64,000 nucleotides of DNA from Thelonectria olida (GCA_020736575.1 JAGPYM010000008.1:62001-126000); one strand, 5' to 3'; positions 36,027 to 47,873 are shown, counted from the stretch's first letter. The notes: generated by a model not told the origin, from the letters alone. Numbers and translations: made by a program.

Positions 36027-36950
36027 TCATCTTCGTCTTTTGACCGGACTCTCCCGCTCGACTAGTCCCTCGAAGACGGCATCACGTTGCGACGTAACGT
36101 TTCGTAGCTGGCCCCGGAGAGCCTCCAATTCCGATCGAGCCATATCCGGGTTGCTTGGTAGGCCATGGAAAGAGGCCATACGAAGGTCAAGCTCCTTCTT
36201 TTGCGCAAGAATGGCCATATATTCTTGCTCGTCACGGGCAATGTCAGTAGTAGTGGGGTGTGACGACCCGGCGGATACATCGAGAGAAGCAACCCGGTCT
36301 TGGAGCTCGGGCAACTTGGTGGACATGGTCTTAATTCTACGTTGTAGGTCGAGATTTTGCTTGGCAAGGTGGGCGGGCGGCTTGTACTCGTCACTTTTTA
36401 CTTGACGGAGCAAATCGTTGATTAGGCTCGTTTCCTTCTCGATGTGACGATGCAGGATATCGATGCGGGCCTTCATTTGTTCTGTCTCTTGAACACTCGC
36501 CTGCAGGTTCGTCATACGGCGGCCGAGGGACTCGGGCTCCGGGTAGGCGACACCGAGTTGGAGAGACATGTTGGCCATAGCATCGAGAGCGGTGTGGCCC
36601 TCGGAAGGTAGGTTGTGCTGAACTGCATCGAGCAAGCCCTCTCTTATGGGACGTCGCTGATGAGCAGATTGTATATCTGATTTGGCGGTAGAAAGCTCCT
36701 GGAGGGCCGCAACCTCGGACTTGGCGAATAGATTGCGCTCCTCGTCGGCGGCTTCGTTGAGGGACGCTAGGTTCAGGAAGGCCTTTAGAGTGTCTTGATT
36801 GCGTTCGAATGCGGGGACGGGGCGAGGATGGAACTTCGCGGCGAGCCAAGAGTCAATGTATGACCAGTCGCGCGCTGTGGAGGCTGCAATCCGGGCGACA
36901 GAAGGGGAGAAGATGGCAGAGTCCTCGGAGAGGTGACGATGATGAGCCAT
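36027..36950 (-). CDS. HAUS1: HAUS augmin-like complex subunit 1
   Basis: Intronless, 307 residues from the ATG at 36950 (MAHHRHLSEDSAIFSPSVAR). Augmin binds spindle microtubules and recruits gamma-tubulin for branching nucleation; filamentous fungi retain it although budding yeast lost it. The recognisable N-terminal block is IFSPSVARIAASTARDWSYI-DSWLAAKF, followed by LNEAADEERNLFA and long heptad-rich coiled coil including HLAKQNLDLQRRIKTM and LSTKLPELQDRVASL-like segments, ending in GLVERESPVKRRR. The frame stays open further upstream to a TTG at 37067, which is probably leader. Convergent with VAC14 and divergent from the DnaJ gene. Confidence 0.82.
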   Translation of the reverse strand: MAHHRHLSEDSAIFSPSVARIAASTARDWSYIDSWLAAKFHPRPVPAFERNQDTLKAFLNLASLNEAADEERNLFAKSEVAALQELSTAKSDIQSAHQRRPIREGLLDAVQHNLPSEGHTALDAMANMSLQLGVAYPEPESLGRRMTNLQASVQETEQMKARIDILHRHIEKETSLINDLLRQVKSDEYKPPAHLAKQNLDLQRRIKTMSTKLPELQDRVASLDVSAGSSHPTTTDIARDEQEYMAILAQKKELDLRMASFHGLPSNPDMARSELEALRGQLRNVTSQRDAVFEGLVERESPVKRRR

Positions 36951-37754
36951 GATGTGAAGGTGACCCCACGTCCAGCCTTGTGTGGTAGGATTGAGCGAGA
37001 TTGTTGTTGTTTTCTGATGAAGTGATTGTGAATGTATTATTCCGTGTTGTTTCGCTGGCGCCTGCAACTTTGTGGCTTCATGAAAGCTTGGGCTTCTCGG
37101 TGATGGTATCTCGAGAACCGTTGATAATTAGCTATGCACAATTGCACATGCGAGGCTCCGGGACGAGAGAGGACGCCACAGCGTAGGTAGGCTGGATTGT
37201 GGCTTGTGAAGAGTGCCCCCCCGCCCAACCCACCCCTCCGCCCAACCCACCCCTCCGCCCAACCCACCCCTCGAATTGCCCAGTAAACTTCAGAGCGGAG
37301 GCCGCTAAATCACAGTGGCTGTGCAGAAGTCTCAGACGCAGGGGGCAGACATAAGGGGATACTTGTGGCCACGTGTGACTTGGGCAGCTTGTTAGGTCTC
37401 CCACTGACATTTGTGGCCTGAAAAGAGGACAGGTGGGCGATGGTTCCCTCTGTCTTGTCGCAGTTCCGGGACTCGAGGCTAGACCCTTGTGAAAGTCGTC
37501 GCCTTTTCCGGGGGTACTTCATTCTTTGTAGTTGGGTCTCAAAACCGTAATTGTGTCCTTATTCTCATTCACTTCCTCAACGTTGGTCCTGCTGTGCGTG
37601 TCAGGCGCCTCTTTCCCGCTTCGTTGCCCATTCCTTTCTTTCTTGATCCATAGGTGTCTTTGTCTTGGATTTGTTTTCTCTCCTGAGCATTTAGACTCTT
37701 GTCGTCCATCGCTTTCAACCACAACCGAAGTCTCGAATACTGCACCCAGCCGTC
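36951..37754. promoter_or_regulatory. Divergent region between HAUS1-like and TPR/DnaJ genes
   Basis: 0.8 kb without a gene. It holds a 17-bp tandem repeat at 37221-37271 and becomes T/C-rich toward the DnaJ start. Confidence 0.5.
37221..37271 (+). repeat. 17-bp tandem repeat, three perfect copies
   Basis: The unit CCGCCCAACCCACCCCT occurs three times head to tail without mismatch (37221-37237, 37238-37254, 37255-37271). It is strongly C-rich on the plus strand. Confidence 0.95.
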
Positions 37755-39343
37755 ATGCATCTTCCCTTGGCCACGTTGGCCGTCGCCGCCACGACTCTTC
37801 TGGCTTCAGCCAATGCCCTCGAGCGCAAAGACATTCCCACCGATGTTCCCGTCTCGTCGCTCTTGACGTCGGCGCAATCTCACCTGTCCCGCGGCGAGAC
37901 CAACCAGGCCCTCGACTACTACGATGCCGCAGTCGCCCGCGACCCCTCCAATTATCTGACGTTTTTCAAGCGTGCGACTACGTATCTCTCGCTCGGACGA
38001 CACACGCAAGCCACCGACGACTTCAACAAGGTCCTCAGCATTAAGCCCAACTTCGAGGGCGCTCATCTGCAACTGGCCAAGATCAAGTCTCGCGTTGCCG
38101 ATTGGGATGGCGCCAAGGCCCAGTTCCGGTCTGGTAGCCGTGGCCCTGATTCGATCGAGGTCAAGGAGCTGGAAGAAGCCCAACTTGCTGCCACTCTGGC
38201 CGCAGCGGCTGAGAAGAGCGAGCAGTGGGAAGAGTGCGTGACCAACGCCGGCATTGCCATTGGTGTTGCGAATCGGGCTCCTTCGCTCCGTGAGTTGCGT
38301 GCGAGGTGCCGATTCAAGCGTGGCGACATTGAAGGAGGAAACGGCGACCTTCAACATGTTCTCAACCTCCGACCGGGTGACACAAACCCTCACCTCATCA
38401 TCTCCGCCACCACGTTCTACGCATTGGGCGATCTGGACCTTGGCCTGACCCAGATCCGCAAGTGTCTTCACTCTGACCCTGATTCGAAGGTGTGCAAGAA
38501 GCTACTCAAGCAAGAGAAGGCTACGCAGAAGACGTACAACAAGGTCCTTGGCCAACTGAACCGAGGCCAGGTCACAACGGCCGGACGGTCTCTCATGGGA
38601 ACCGCTGACGATACTGGATTGTATCCCTCTGTACAAAAACAGGTTGACGATTTGATGTCAAGCGGAACCATCCCAACCAATGCGAGGATCAAGCTATTAG
38701 AGGACATTATTGAGTTGACGTGCCAGGCCTATTTAGAAGTGAGTTCCTACTCTCAAAGGCTCGGCCTTTCCTATTTACTAACCGCCCTCACCAGTCCAAT
38801 CACAAGGAAGCGCCCAAGCACTGCGAGCATGCTCTGAACATTAACCCCGAGTCGTTCTGGGGCCTCCTCCACCAGGGCAAGAAACAGCTCAAAGAGGAAC
38901 TGTTCGAAGCAGCGATCCAATCCTTCAAAACCGCCATAGACGCACATCCCGAGTTAAGAGAAAAGGTGCAATCTCTGATGCAAAAGGCCCAGGTTGCTCT
39001 CAAGCGCAGCAAGACGAAAGATTATTACAAGGTTCTCGACGTGCCCAGCGACGCCGACGAGCGCCAAATCAAGTCGGCCTACCGCAGAGCCTCGAAGCAG
39101 TACCACCCTGACAAGGCTGCGAAGATGGGCTTCACTAAGGAGGAAGCCGAGAAGAAGATGTCTGCCATCAACGAGGCCTACGAAGTTCTCAGCAACCCCG
39201 AGCTGCGCGCGCGCTTCGACCGTGGCGACGACCCCAACTCACAGGAACAGCGCGGTGGCAATCCTTTCCAAGGTAACCCCTTTGGCGGAGGACACCCATT
39301 CATGTTCCAGCAGGGCGGCCAACAGTTCAAGTTCCAATTCTAA
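37755..39343 (+). CDS. ER-lumenal TPR/DnaJ co-chaperone (P58IPK/DNAJC3-like)
   Basis: Exons 37755-38738 and 38795-39343, one GT-AG intron in phase 0; 510 residues, close to the ~504 of DNAJC3. The first 20 residues (MHLPLATLAVAATTLLASAN) are a secretion signal. TPR repeats fill residues ~25-390 (for example ALDYYDAAVARDPSNYLTFF and ATDDFNKVLSIKPNFEGAHL), followed by a J domain from about residue 400 with DYYKVLDVPSDADERQIKSA, the HPD triad in QYHPDKA, and EAYEVLSNPELRARFDRGDD. The tail is G/F/Q-rich and ends in QFKFQF, without an obvious HDEL-type retrieval signal. Such proteins deliver unfolded clients to BiP/Kar2 in the ER lumen. The start is the first ATG of the frame. Confidence 0.93.
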
Positions 39344-40325
39344 ACTTGCAGGTCCTGATTTTTTTGTTTATTTCTTTGGGGAGAGAGAGCGAAAGGGAAA
39401 ATGGGAATAGTCAAGCCTGGTACGATAATGGAGCGTCCAGTCTGGTCGGTGTTTCGGTGTTTCGGTGTTTTCGCTCATAATTGCCACAATTGATTATATA
39501 TGTATATATACCATCAGCGGTGTATACATTTTAACCTTTCACTTATCGTCTATCGTCATGATGCTTATAAAAGAAATGTCGAAGCCTCTTGACTCGCTGT
39601 CATGCGGAAGGGTTGATTTGGAATCTGAGAATCATCGCCGAGGTCGGCGGTTAGAGGCAACAGCGGTTTGCCCCTCCACTGACGAAATCAAGCCTGTGAA
39701 GGGAAGAGCCGAGCCGAGCTCCGCGAGTTAGTCTAGCGGTCGCCGAATCAGTTCCGCGTGGTTTCAATGATGCATTCAAGGAGTCATGACAATGGCATAG
39801 AATTTCAAACACGCTCGCCGCTCAGCTTCAAGACTTTGTCTTGAAGCTCAGGGTCGTGTCGCTGTATCTTGACGAAGCTACTACCCACTTAAACATATCA
39901 TCACACAACAGGGCAAGGCTCTCTGCACTTCCCGCTTTACCACCATCTAGCCGAACCTTCCCACCTTGGGTCTTCCTTCGTAAGGATTTTGGAGATTTTA
40001 TGTACACACGTTCGTCGCTTATTTTCCAATCTCAAGTCGCTCGCTTCTGTGAACAAGGAACGCCTTTTGGCTCAACCAGGCAAGTCTGTATGCGAGAGTT
40101 GAAACCAACGACCGGCACAACGTCGAATCGAAGAAAAATGAGTCCGGGGTATTGGAGGTGTCGTCACTGCCGCCGCAATCGCCGTTACCGCCTTGGTTGG
40201 CAGTCTTTTGTTGCTCGGCTTCCAAATGGATACTCGGTCCTTCATTTGAGTATGACTTCCACCGGGTTCCCCCTCTTAGAATCGTCACCGAATAGGATCT
40301 ATTTTAAATGCGATGTGAAAGCACT
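39344..40325. other. Convergent spacer between the TPR/DnaJ gene and mitoferrin
   Basis: 1.0 kb with both 3' UTRs. It includes three copies of TCGGTGTT at 39446-39469 and an A/T-rich stretch at 39490-39530. Random reading frames only. Confidence 0.5.
39446..39469 (+). repeat. 8-bp tandem repeat, three copies
   Basis: TCGGTGTT three times head to tail, about 100 bp past the DnaJ-gene stop codon. Confidence 0.9.
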
Positions 40326-41675
40326 TCACGAAGTAGCATTTCGCTTGATGAAGTATGCCCTAGGAACAAATTAGCTCCGAAACGGTCATAAGTGCGGCGT
40401 TGGTGACTTACTTCGAAAATTCGTACGCCGACCAGCAGATTGCTGTGCTGGGCATTGTTGTGACAACTCGAGGCCGCACACCCTTGAAGAACCCCTTGAA
40501 GCCCGCTCTTTGGTATAGTAGGCGGCATCCACCGGCGAAGCTATTCACTCTCCTTACCTCAGGGTCGGACGAGGTACCTCGGGTCTGCAGCATAGTCTTG
40601 ATGACGTCCATTGGGGTAGTAAGGCCAGCAGCGAAGCCGCCAGCAACAGCACCAGCGAGACAATGCGTCATGGGGTCGTAAGACTTCTCGGGGTTCATGG
40701 CGGTAGAAATAGACTCGTAGGCGAGGAATTGGAGGGCGGTGAATGGCACAGTCATGGACAGGGTCGTCGGGTATGAGATGTAGAAAGCGCCTAGACCTTC
40801 CGACTTGTAGACGTACTTGGCACAGTCGACCATGGATCGGTACATCTTGCTCGAGTTTTGGATCTGCATGCGCTGCTTGATAACTATGACGAGAGGTGAG
40901 TTGCGGCGTGGCTAGGTGTAATGCGGAGTGGCGTACCATCAAATGGGTTCATAAAGGCATCGCTAGCAATGGTAGCAGCCGCGCCGCTGGTAGCTGCGGT
41001 ATTTCCATGTTAGCAGGTTGCGCAAAATGTGACCAGATAGGTGTAGAAGCTTACCAGCAGCGAGGGGATGGTGCACACCAGCTTGATTTCCGCCCATAGC
41101 GTGCTTCACAGCCTCGTACGTCGCAAAGTAGACAGCGTGTGCAGGGCCTGGGAGTGCGGGTCAGTTCAGACACCATTTGACGGTTGAGCCGAGGCGGGTG
41201 AACTTACCAGCACCAACGATGACACTGGACATGCCACGCCATAAGCTGAAGAAACCCTCGGTCTTGGCGATCTGGATTGTGTTGCGCAAGACACCTGAGT
41301 AGGCTGGGGTCGTGCTCGGGTTGAGAATCTGCATTCGCGTCTAAAAGGCGTAAATCAGCATTGAGGTTTGTGAGGCGAGGAACTCGACATGGCGAACCTT
41401 GATCGCATCGATGGGATACATGACGGTGTGTTCCTATACAAAGTTGACACAGTCAGTCTTGGAGAGCAGTGGTGCGAGGGAGTTGGAAGTGGCATACGGC
41501 TATACCGGCGAAGGCGCCAGCGGCCATGTTCTGCAACAGGGAGAAGTTGGGAGGGAGGGATTCATAGCTGTTCACAGTCAATATCAGCAAGGTATGCGTT
41601 GGATTGAGATTCGCAGGCGGACGGAGCTCACTCGTAGTCCTCGGCGTCGACCGGCTCTGCACTTGGCTGGGCCAT
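40326..41675 (-). CDS. Mitoferrin (MRS3/MRS4-type mitochondrial iron carrier)
   Basis: Eight exons: 41675-41632, 41567-41498, 41433-41398, 41340-41208, 41147-41055, 40993-40937, 40883-40412 and 40359-40326; 312 residues. It belongs to the mitochondrial carrier family, with three repeats each carrying the Px[DE]xx[KR] signature: YPIDAIKTRM, NPFDVIKQRM and TPMDVIKTML. SLLQNMAAGAFAGIAEHTVMY and GVHHPLAAATSGAAATIASDAF are typical of mitoferrins, which import iron across the inner membrane for heme and Fe-S synthesis. Carrier size (~300 residues) fits. Reading through the last donor gives a stop immediately (..YEFSK then TAA), whereas splicing adds AYFIKRNATS, matching the usual carrier C-terminus. 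All introns are GT-AG and the phases close. Confidence 0.93.
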
Positions 41676-42191
41676 GGCGGCCACAGCTTCCGATGCTCCG
41701 CCGAAGGGCTTGGATTCGAGGGTAGCCAGGTTGACAGCTGGGCGTATATGCCCGTGCAATTGCGGTTATATCGATGCGGAGAAGCAATGTATTGGGGGGA
41801 AAGGGTTGGAAAGGGTCGCGATCGAGTATTCGAGGTCGAGGCAGGAGCTGTTGAAGATGAGATAAGATGGAGGCCGAGCAATTGGCACGGCTCTCAATTG
41901 GACCAGGGCGTCAAGTTGTAAGTTACTGGAACTGGAGGTGGCTGGCTGCCAGATGCTGATGTCGGTCGGGTCGAGCGGAGATGTCGAACGGCAAAATAAG
42001 ACGGAGCTCGATTGGGTGGAGAGGGCGAGGATTGTCGTCAGCAGTCGGTCGGGCTGAGGAGAGAAGTGCTCCGAGATGGATAATGAAGCAACAGACCGAA
42101 CAAAAGGCCGGGGCAAAGAGACGAGGCAGGAGACGTGAGCAGCTGTTATCTGGAAAAATTTCCTGGGGGCGGCGGCCCTGTTTTTTCTTTT

Positions 42192-42210
42192 GGGGGGGGG
42201 GGGGGGGGGG
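42192..42210 (+). repeat. Homopolymer of 19 G
   Basis: Nineteen consecutive G on the plus strand about 520 bp upstream of the mitoferrin start, i.e. C19 on mitoferrin's coding strand. It can form a quadruplex in principle; run length may be unreliable in the assembly. Confidence 0.9.
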
Positions 42211-44053
42211 AGGGCGTTAAAGGACGTGGCTTGTGCTTGCTCCGTTTACGGCCTCGGAGTCCGGGCAGCTTCCATCCATGGATCGTGGAGCCTAGGCAAG
42301 AGAAGTGGACGTGACGGGCGAGGCGGACGGTCGGCGGCGGTAGCGGCTATGGTGCCCTGGCGCACAGGGCCCACGACCACTGACAACGTCCAGTCTCAAC
42401 TGGTCGCTGGAGATGGGCCTCCGCGGTGCGTGGAGGTCCTCACATCGCTCGGCGCGGGCGGGGGGTGGGGGGCCGCGACGCCGCTGTGATTGGACGGGAT
42501 ACACCTGGTTGAGGAATGTATGTACTTTTCTCCAAATTTCACCGTCATCTTGATTCGAAGTACAAATAGTCAAGAGAGAGCTCTCAACGGACGGCCATAA
42601 TCGGGCGTCTCAGCCTCGCTGACTTTGAAGCAACCAAACTCCCAATGTTCCTACCCGTCTCGTTTCCTTCATCAGTTACTCTCCTCGTTTATACGAAGCA
42701 GGTATCTTGGCGAGGTTCCCCAGCCTCCACAGCCCTTCTCCTCCCTTGCTGGTCACTGACCGGGTCACAATGACCACTGGCGAGCCGTTAGAAGCTGGAA
42801 GCAATGCGCACACGTACTTGCAAGCTCTCGACTTGCCACGAAATCTCTGTCGACGACGGCCCTATCACCTACTCTTTTTGCTTTGCTGAACTTGTCACTG
42901 CATTTGTGGCTGGCACCAACTCCACCAAAGCCGTGAGAGCGAAATGGGCATCCACTTCAAAACCACTTGGCTGCATCTTGAGCTCTGATCTCTGCTGTGA
43001 GCATACCTTGGCCGTTATAATGAGTGTGGGAATAAAGACGATGTAATCATCTATAATATTAACAGGAATTCATCACACCAAACTCGACAGCCATCCCCTG
43101 CTGTTTTGCACCGCCGCTCGCCTCCTATTTTTGCAAGCATTGGTGTTCCAGGAAACCAGCTCACAATAATTTTGAGTTATCAATCAGTCCGGGTTCTCCC
43201 CTCGGCCGCGCACCAAACAAACCCTTCCCACCGATTTCTCCGATGTGCCGACTTGATCCATGATCCATGATCTGTACGTCTCGTGTCACCGTCTACAATG
43301 CAAGAAGCACTTTTTCCTGTTCCGTCCCTTTCGCTCGTGGCTGTCGTTTACCAAGCAAACAATTTTCTTTATTGCTCATCTTCAATATTTATTTATTTTT
43401 TCCTTTTCTCTTTCCATCCTGCACCGTTGTCTCTTCATCGCCCCGACATCCCAGCACGGGTCCACCCGGCCGCCTCCCCTAATCTAATCAATCAATCAGC
43501 TGCATCAAGCATCACAAGTGACACCCATCACCGTCATGTCATGTGCCCGACAAAACCTTTGAAAATCCTTTCCCTCGATAAACGCGGCTCTTTTTCGAAC
43601 CTCTCAACAGATCCGACACAACCCGCTCTAGCTACTTTGCCCGGACTCCTCAATACCTATCCATATCACTCTCACCCTTGTTAGCCCACACTTGAAGTGC
43701 TTGACACACTTCCGAAATGAGATCGGAGCCGAATCTGTCATGAAAATTTGCGTGCCTCTTTCTTAGGCATGCCGCAGGCCCTTTTCTGGGCCTCATTGCG
43801 CACGTGGCCAGCCTTGCATCTTCGTATCAGCGTCGGCGCCCTTTCAGCGTTGAACTACCGCGGGCCAACAGGGTCACCAACACAAACTCTGGTGTCTATT
43901 ATCTTATATAAAATACTTGAATTCAAAATTTTCTCTGGTTTCTACATCAAAGTTCTCCCATTCCTTCCCGGGTATGTATTGCATGCTCTATCGAACGCCA
44001 TGGGAATGTCCGCCTGAAGTAAGCGGAAGTTCGTCTTTATCAACCGAAAACAC

Positions 44054-44088
44054 AAAAAAAAAAAAAAAAAGAAGAAGAAGAAGAAGAA
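44054..44088 (+). repeat. A17 run followed by (GAA)6
   Basis: Seventeen A followed by six GAA units, about 100 bp beyond the ATG9 stop codon and so on the opposite strand to ATG9 a TTC/T tract. Confidence 0.92.
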
Positions 44089-44193
44089 AGGTCAGGAACT
44101 GAAGAACTGATGAGGAAAAGAAGTGCATAGTACGTATCCGCAGGTGTCCACAGAAAGCATCCTATCATTCACTCTTCAACCGTGTCTTCACCT

Positions 44194-47017
44194 TTAAACC
44201 ATGCCCCCGCCCCGGCGTGGTCGCTGCGTCTGTTGCAGCTGGTAGATGAGCCCTAAAACACCAGCTTCCGCCTCTTCTGTGTTGGCCGCACTATTCTCCC
44301 GGCTGAGGCCCTTTCCTGGCGATGTCTCCCACATGGACTCGCCCAAGATTCCTCCGCCTTCATATACGGATTCCTCTTCCGGCAGCCGACCGCCGTCCTC
44401 CAATGGCTCCTCGATGATCTGGCTTTCCCCACGGTAACCGCCCCGGGGATGTCGTGACCAATACAGACTCCGCGTCCCGGCATTACCCGCTGCTGGTGGC
44501 TGGTGGTGCTGATCCAGCAATATGGATGCCATGGGGGACGGGGGAGGAATTGATGGTACAGCTCGTGGCCCTCGGCCGGGTACGGGTGCTCGACTTCTTG
44601 TCCTTCCCCCGTCTTGTCGTCCCAGGTGCGAGCCCTGCATATCGGCTGCCAATGTCGGTGAGTTCAAGCCTGGGAATGCTGGCGGAGGATGGAAAGCCTG
44701 CCGCGTGCCTGGTGGGATGTGGCCAGGGATGCCTGTTTTAGGGTTGACAACATAGTTGTCAATGAAGCCATAGTAAGATGCCGCCATCTTTCCGTGTTTT
44801 GTCGAATAGTAGTCCTCTCGCACATCCCGCTGCGCTCCCTGCCCTGTATTTCCAACTCCCTTTTGGAAATCGAAAACAGCAAACGAGCAAACATAACCCA
44901 GGCCATCGACATGGATGGTAAACTCGCGGAAGAAGTCGACGATTTGGTCGCTGCATTTGGGCAGTGAGAACAAGAGTAACATGGGCGTTGTGATGATACC
45001 CATCATCTCCTCCAAGAAAATGACCACCTTCATCTTGTAAAGTTCCGAAAACTCCTGTTTCACCTCGAAACTGTGTAATCGACCGTGCCAGTGGTCCGGC
45101 GTGTAGTGAGTGTACTCTATGACACTACGCATCGCGTACTCGGGATTGAACACGAGCGTTTCTTCTGAGACCATGCCACGAGTGATGGCCCAGACAGCGC
45201 CAAAGATGCCCAAGTAGAAGAGGACTGTCCTATCTTTGGTGATCTCAAAATTCAAGAACAATTCTGAGTCCAGTACAGATCCCACAGCCAGAACAGCGGT
45301 GATGGCACCTGTCACGAATGCAACACTTCGAGCAATGTCTTCCGTCATCCTCTTGGGAAATTGGTCAATGTAACGAGTTGCAAATGGGACAGACATGTGC
45401 AGTCGTTCGTAAAAGATGTGAGGCAGCTCATTGAACTCACGAAACTTCCACTCGGCCAAAGACGTGTACTTGCGTGCAGCTGCCAACTTCGGGTCCTTCT
45501 GATATTCCTACAAAAATCGTCAGTACAGGTTGACAAAATGCACCTTCAACCACACTCACGTTATAATATGTGAAGAAGTAGACAATGACCACATAGGCGA
45601 GTACCACTGGCGCGAAGATAAGATTGAGAAATCCCGCGAAGATCAGTCGCTGTCTCAGCTTCTGGCTGAGCAGTCTTCTCCGGTCCGCACGCAGGAAGTC
45701 TTGCTGAACTTGTCCCAGTTCGTTGAACGCCATGTCGAGTATGCAATAATGAAGGTACCACTCCATCGTCTTGGAGAACAGTTGACGGCCTCGAAGAAAT
45801 GGCACTGGTAGCGACAGGTTCAAGACGTCCTTGTTAATCATTGCGATAAGGTAGTTCTCCTTGCGCATCAGTCGGTTGGCGATGTCATGCGCGTCAAGCC
45901 GCTCCTTTGATTGACTGCCGATGAACCTGCGCAGGCTAGGAGAGATGTTGGTTGCAGTTTTGGGGTTCTGGTCTCGCAGAGTCATAATTCGGGCCACAAT
46001 ATCCTGCCAGGACACCGTCTGCATGTCTTGTTCTGGGATGTCCAGGAGATGTATATAGAACTCGCGAATATAGACGAGGCGGCGAATTTCAACAAAATAT
46101 TGGACTGACTTCCAGATGAAGAAGAACGAGTACAGCCAAATCCCAAGGTTCCAGACTCCGGACATCTGGCTCGTGCATTGGGGGACGACAACTTGGTTCA
46201 GGGATTTGCTTTGAGGAATCTTGGAGTAGTCGACACATTGGCAGAGGAATGTTAGTAACACCGCGACAAAGAGAGTTTCCCTGCCAAACAATTAGAATGG
46301 GAATCCCAAATATGAAAAGATAATTGAATCTCACAGTAACCACAATGCGTTGGCGCAGAGAATGCACCATAATCCACCTCCTTCGTAATAGTCGTAGACA
46401 TCCCGCATGAAACTATCCAGATTTGAAGTGTTAACCCATCTCCAAAGGGCTTTTTCCCTTGGGTTGCTTGACGATGCTCCTGTTATCAGACCCCGAGGTT
46501 GAGATCCAAGTGGCGTGCCAAATGGATCGTCTCGGTGAAGCCGTTGCTGCGTCGTGGCAGCCTCCCACTGTGCCTGCGCATTTGCTGACGAAGGACCGGC
46601 GGCGGCGGCTTGAGGACGAGGGTGTTGTTGTCGTCGTGAGCGTTTTTCTGATGCCCGTGGGCGGTTCTCTACGTCATTGGGCTCGACCAAAAGAGATCCG
46701 GGCACATCATTATCCACGTCGTCATCATGAGCCATCCACTTCGGGGCTGGTCCACCGGCGTTTCCTGAGGGACCACCAGCTCGGCGAGTGCTGTGATGAT
46801 TATCTTTGGTATCGAATGCTGCGCTATCCACAGTCATTCGACTATCACCCACAGCGAGGCCCTCTGCATCAAAATCATTCAGATTGTGTTCCAAGTTCTC
46901 CTCGTCCAGTCCGGGTTGGTCTTTATATCCGTCGTCATCCTGAGAACGCAACTGGTCGTAAAACGAGCGGGCAGGTCTTGAAGGTGGCGATATCCGAGAA
47001 AATATGTTGGAAGTCAT
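44194..47017 (-). CDS. ATG9: ATG9, autophagy lipid scramblase/transmembrane protein
   Basis: Exons 47017-46335, 46280-45560 and 45507-44194, with GT-AG introns of 54 and 53 nt; 905 residues. Atg9 is the only multispanning core autophagy protein; it travels on Golgi-derived vesicles to the phagophore assembly site and scrambles lipids. Residues 1-~200 are disordered (acidic, then R/Q/P-rich). The core begins at LDSFMRDVYDYYEGGGLWCI and continues with LFVAVLLTFLCQCVDY, GIWLYSFFFIWKSVQYFVE, the block SLPVPFLRGRQLFSKTMEWYL, and AEWKFREFNELPHIFYERL. After RLHSFEVKQEFSELYKMKVV and LEEMMGIITTPMLLLF the conserved part ends near GKMAASYYGFIDNYV; the remaining tail is Pro/Gly-rich and variable. Divergent from COG6. 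Confidence 0.97.
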
Positions 47018-47873
47018 GATGAGCCCAAAGGCAAAGGTTCATCTATGAGCTGCTGGGCATGTCGCGTAGGGTCGAGAACTCGATATGGACGATGGTCGAT
47101 GGACTATGGTCGAGGGCATTCGTAGAGGTAAGGCAGAGGAGCGGGTATGGCAAGAAACAGCAAATTGGAAGCCAAGAGCTAGATCTTTGGGGGGTAGGAA
47201 AAAAGGTCTAAAGGGAGTTGTGATGGTGGAGAGAATGAATCTGTCTGCGTAGATGATGATCGCAAGTCAGTCTCGGCTAAGTTCTGAGTCGAAGGCGGGC
47301 AGCTGACCATGATAAGCATGACCCATTGGAACACATGTGTGCACTACATCAGGTGGAGCAGGCAGAAATTTGAGAGGGGAACAACAGGGCGCAACTGACC
47401 TGAATTAGGGACGTAGGTTGGTTTGATTTTACGTCCTTGTATCCAAGATGATGGACATTTCCGAATTGCGGCTGTAGGCTTCAGGCAGTCGCAGGCATCA
47501 CCAGGCGTAGGTATGACGTTCCAAAGCGGTGTGGCAGTTTTGCCGGACTTTTGGTCATTGACAAGCCACCCCACGCTGCGCCACACACCGCCTTCCCTTT
47601 CAAGGGCACTCACGACACCGTTGCAACGCCGCTGAGATCCACTGCATGTTGGGATGCAATGATGGGCGAAGCTGAAGTGTTTCCAGCAATTTCTCAATTC
47701 ACCAACATCTTTGACAGTGCCCGAGTTTAAAACCTGTGGCCTACGATATTTTGCAGTTTCCCAACTCTTATGTCGGCTCAGCGTCGCCACGAAATGAGTT
47801 GACAAGCTAGCGAACCTGCCCGATATCAATTCCCATCAATGCCCAGATTGGATCAAGCATCAAGGTAGACACG
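47018..47873. promoter_or_regulatory. Shared upstream region of ATG9 and COG6
   Basis: 856 bp between divergent start codons without a supportable gene; a minus-strand frame at 47344-47829 has no recognisable content. No clear operator seen. Confidence 0.5.

Larger units (their letters stand above)
41676..44193. other. Mitoferrin upstream region and ATG9 downstream region
   Basis: 2.5 kb without a supportable gene. It contains a G19 run (42192-42210), a strongly pyrimidine-rich plus-strand stretch at 43260-43690 that looks like a fungal leader but is followed by no gene, and an A17-(GAA)6 tract at 44054-44088. Confidence 0.5.

Noticed and set aside
39715..39765. tRNA A-box-like TTAGTCTAGCGGT
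   Set aside because: No matching B box or acceptor stem follows at a tRNA-like distance.
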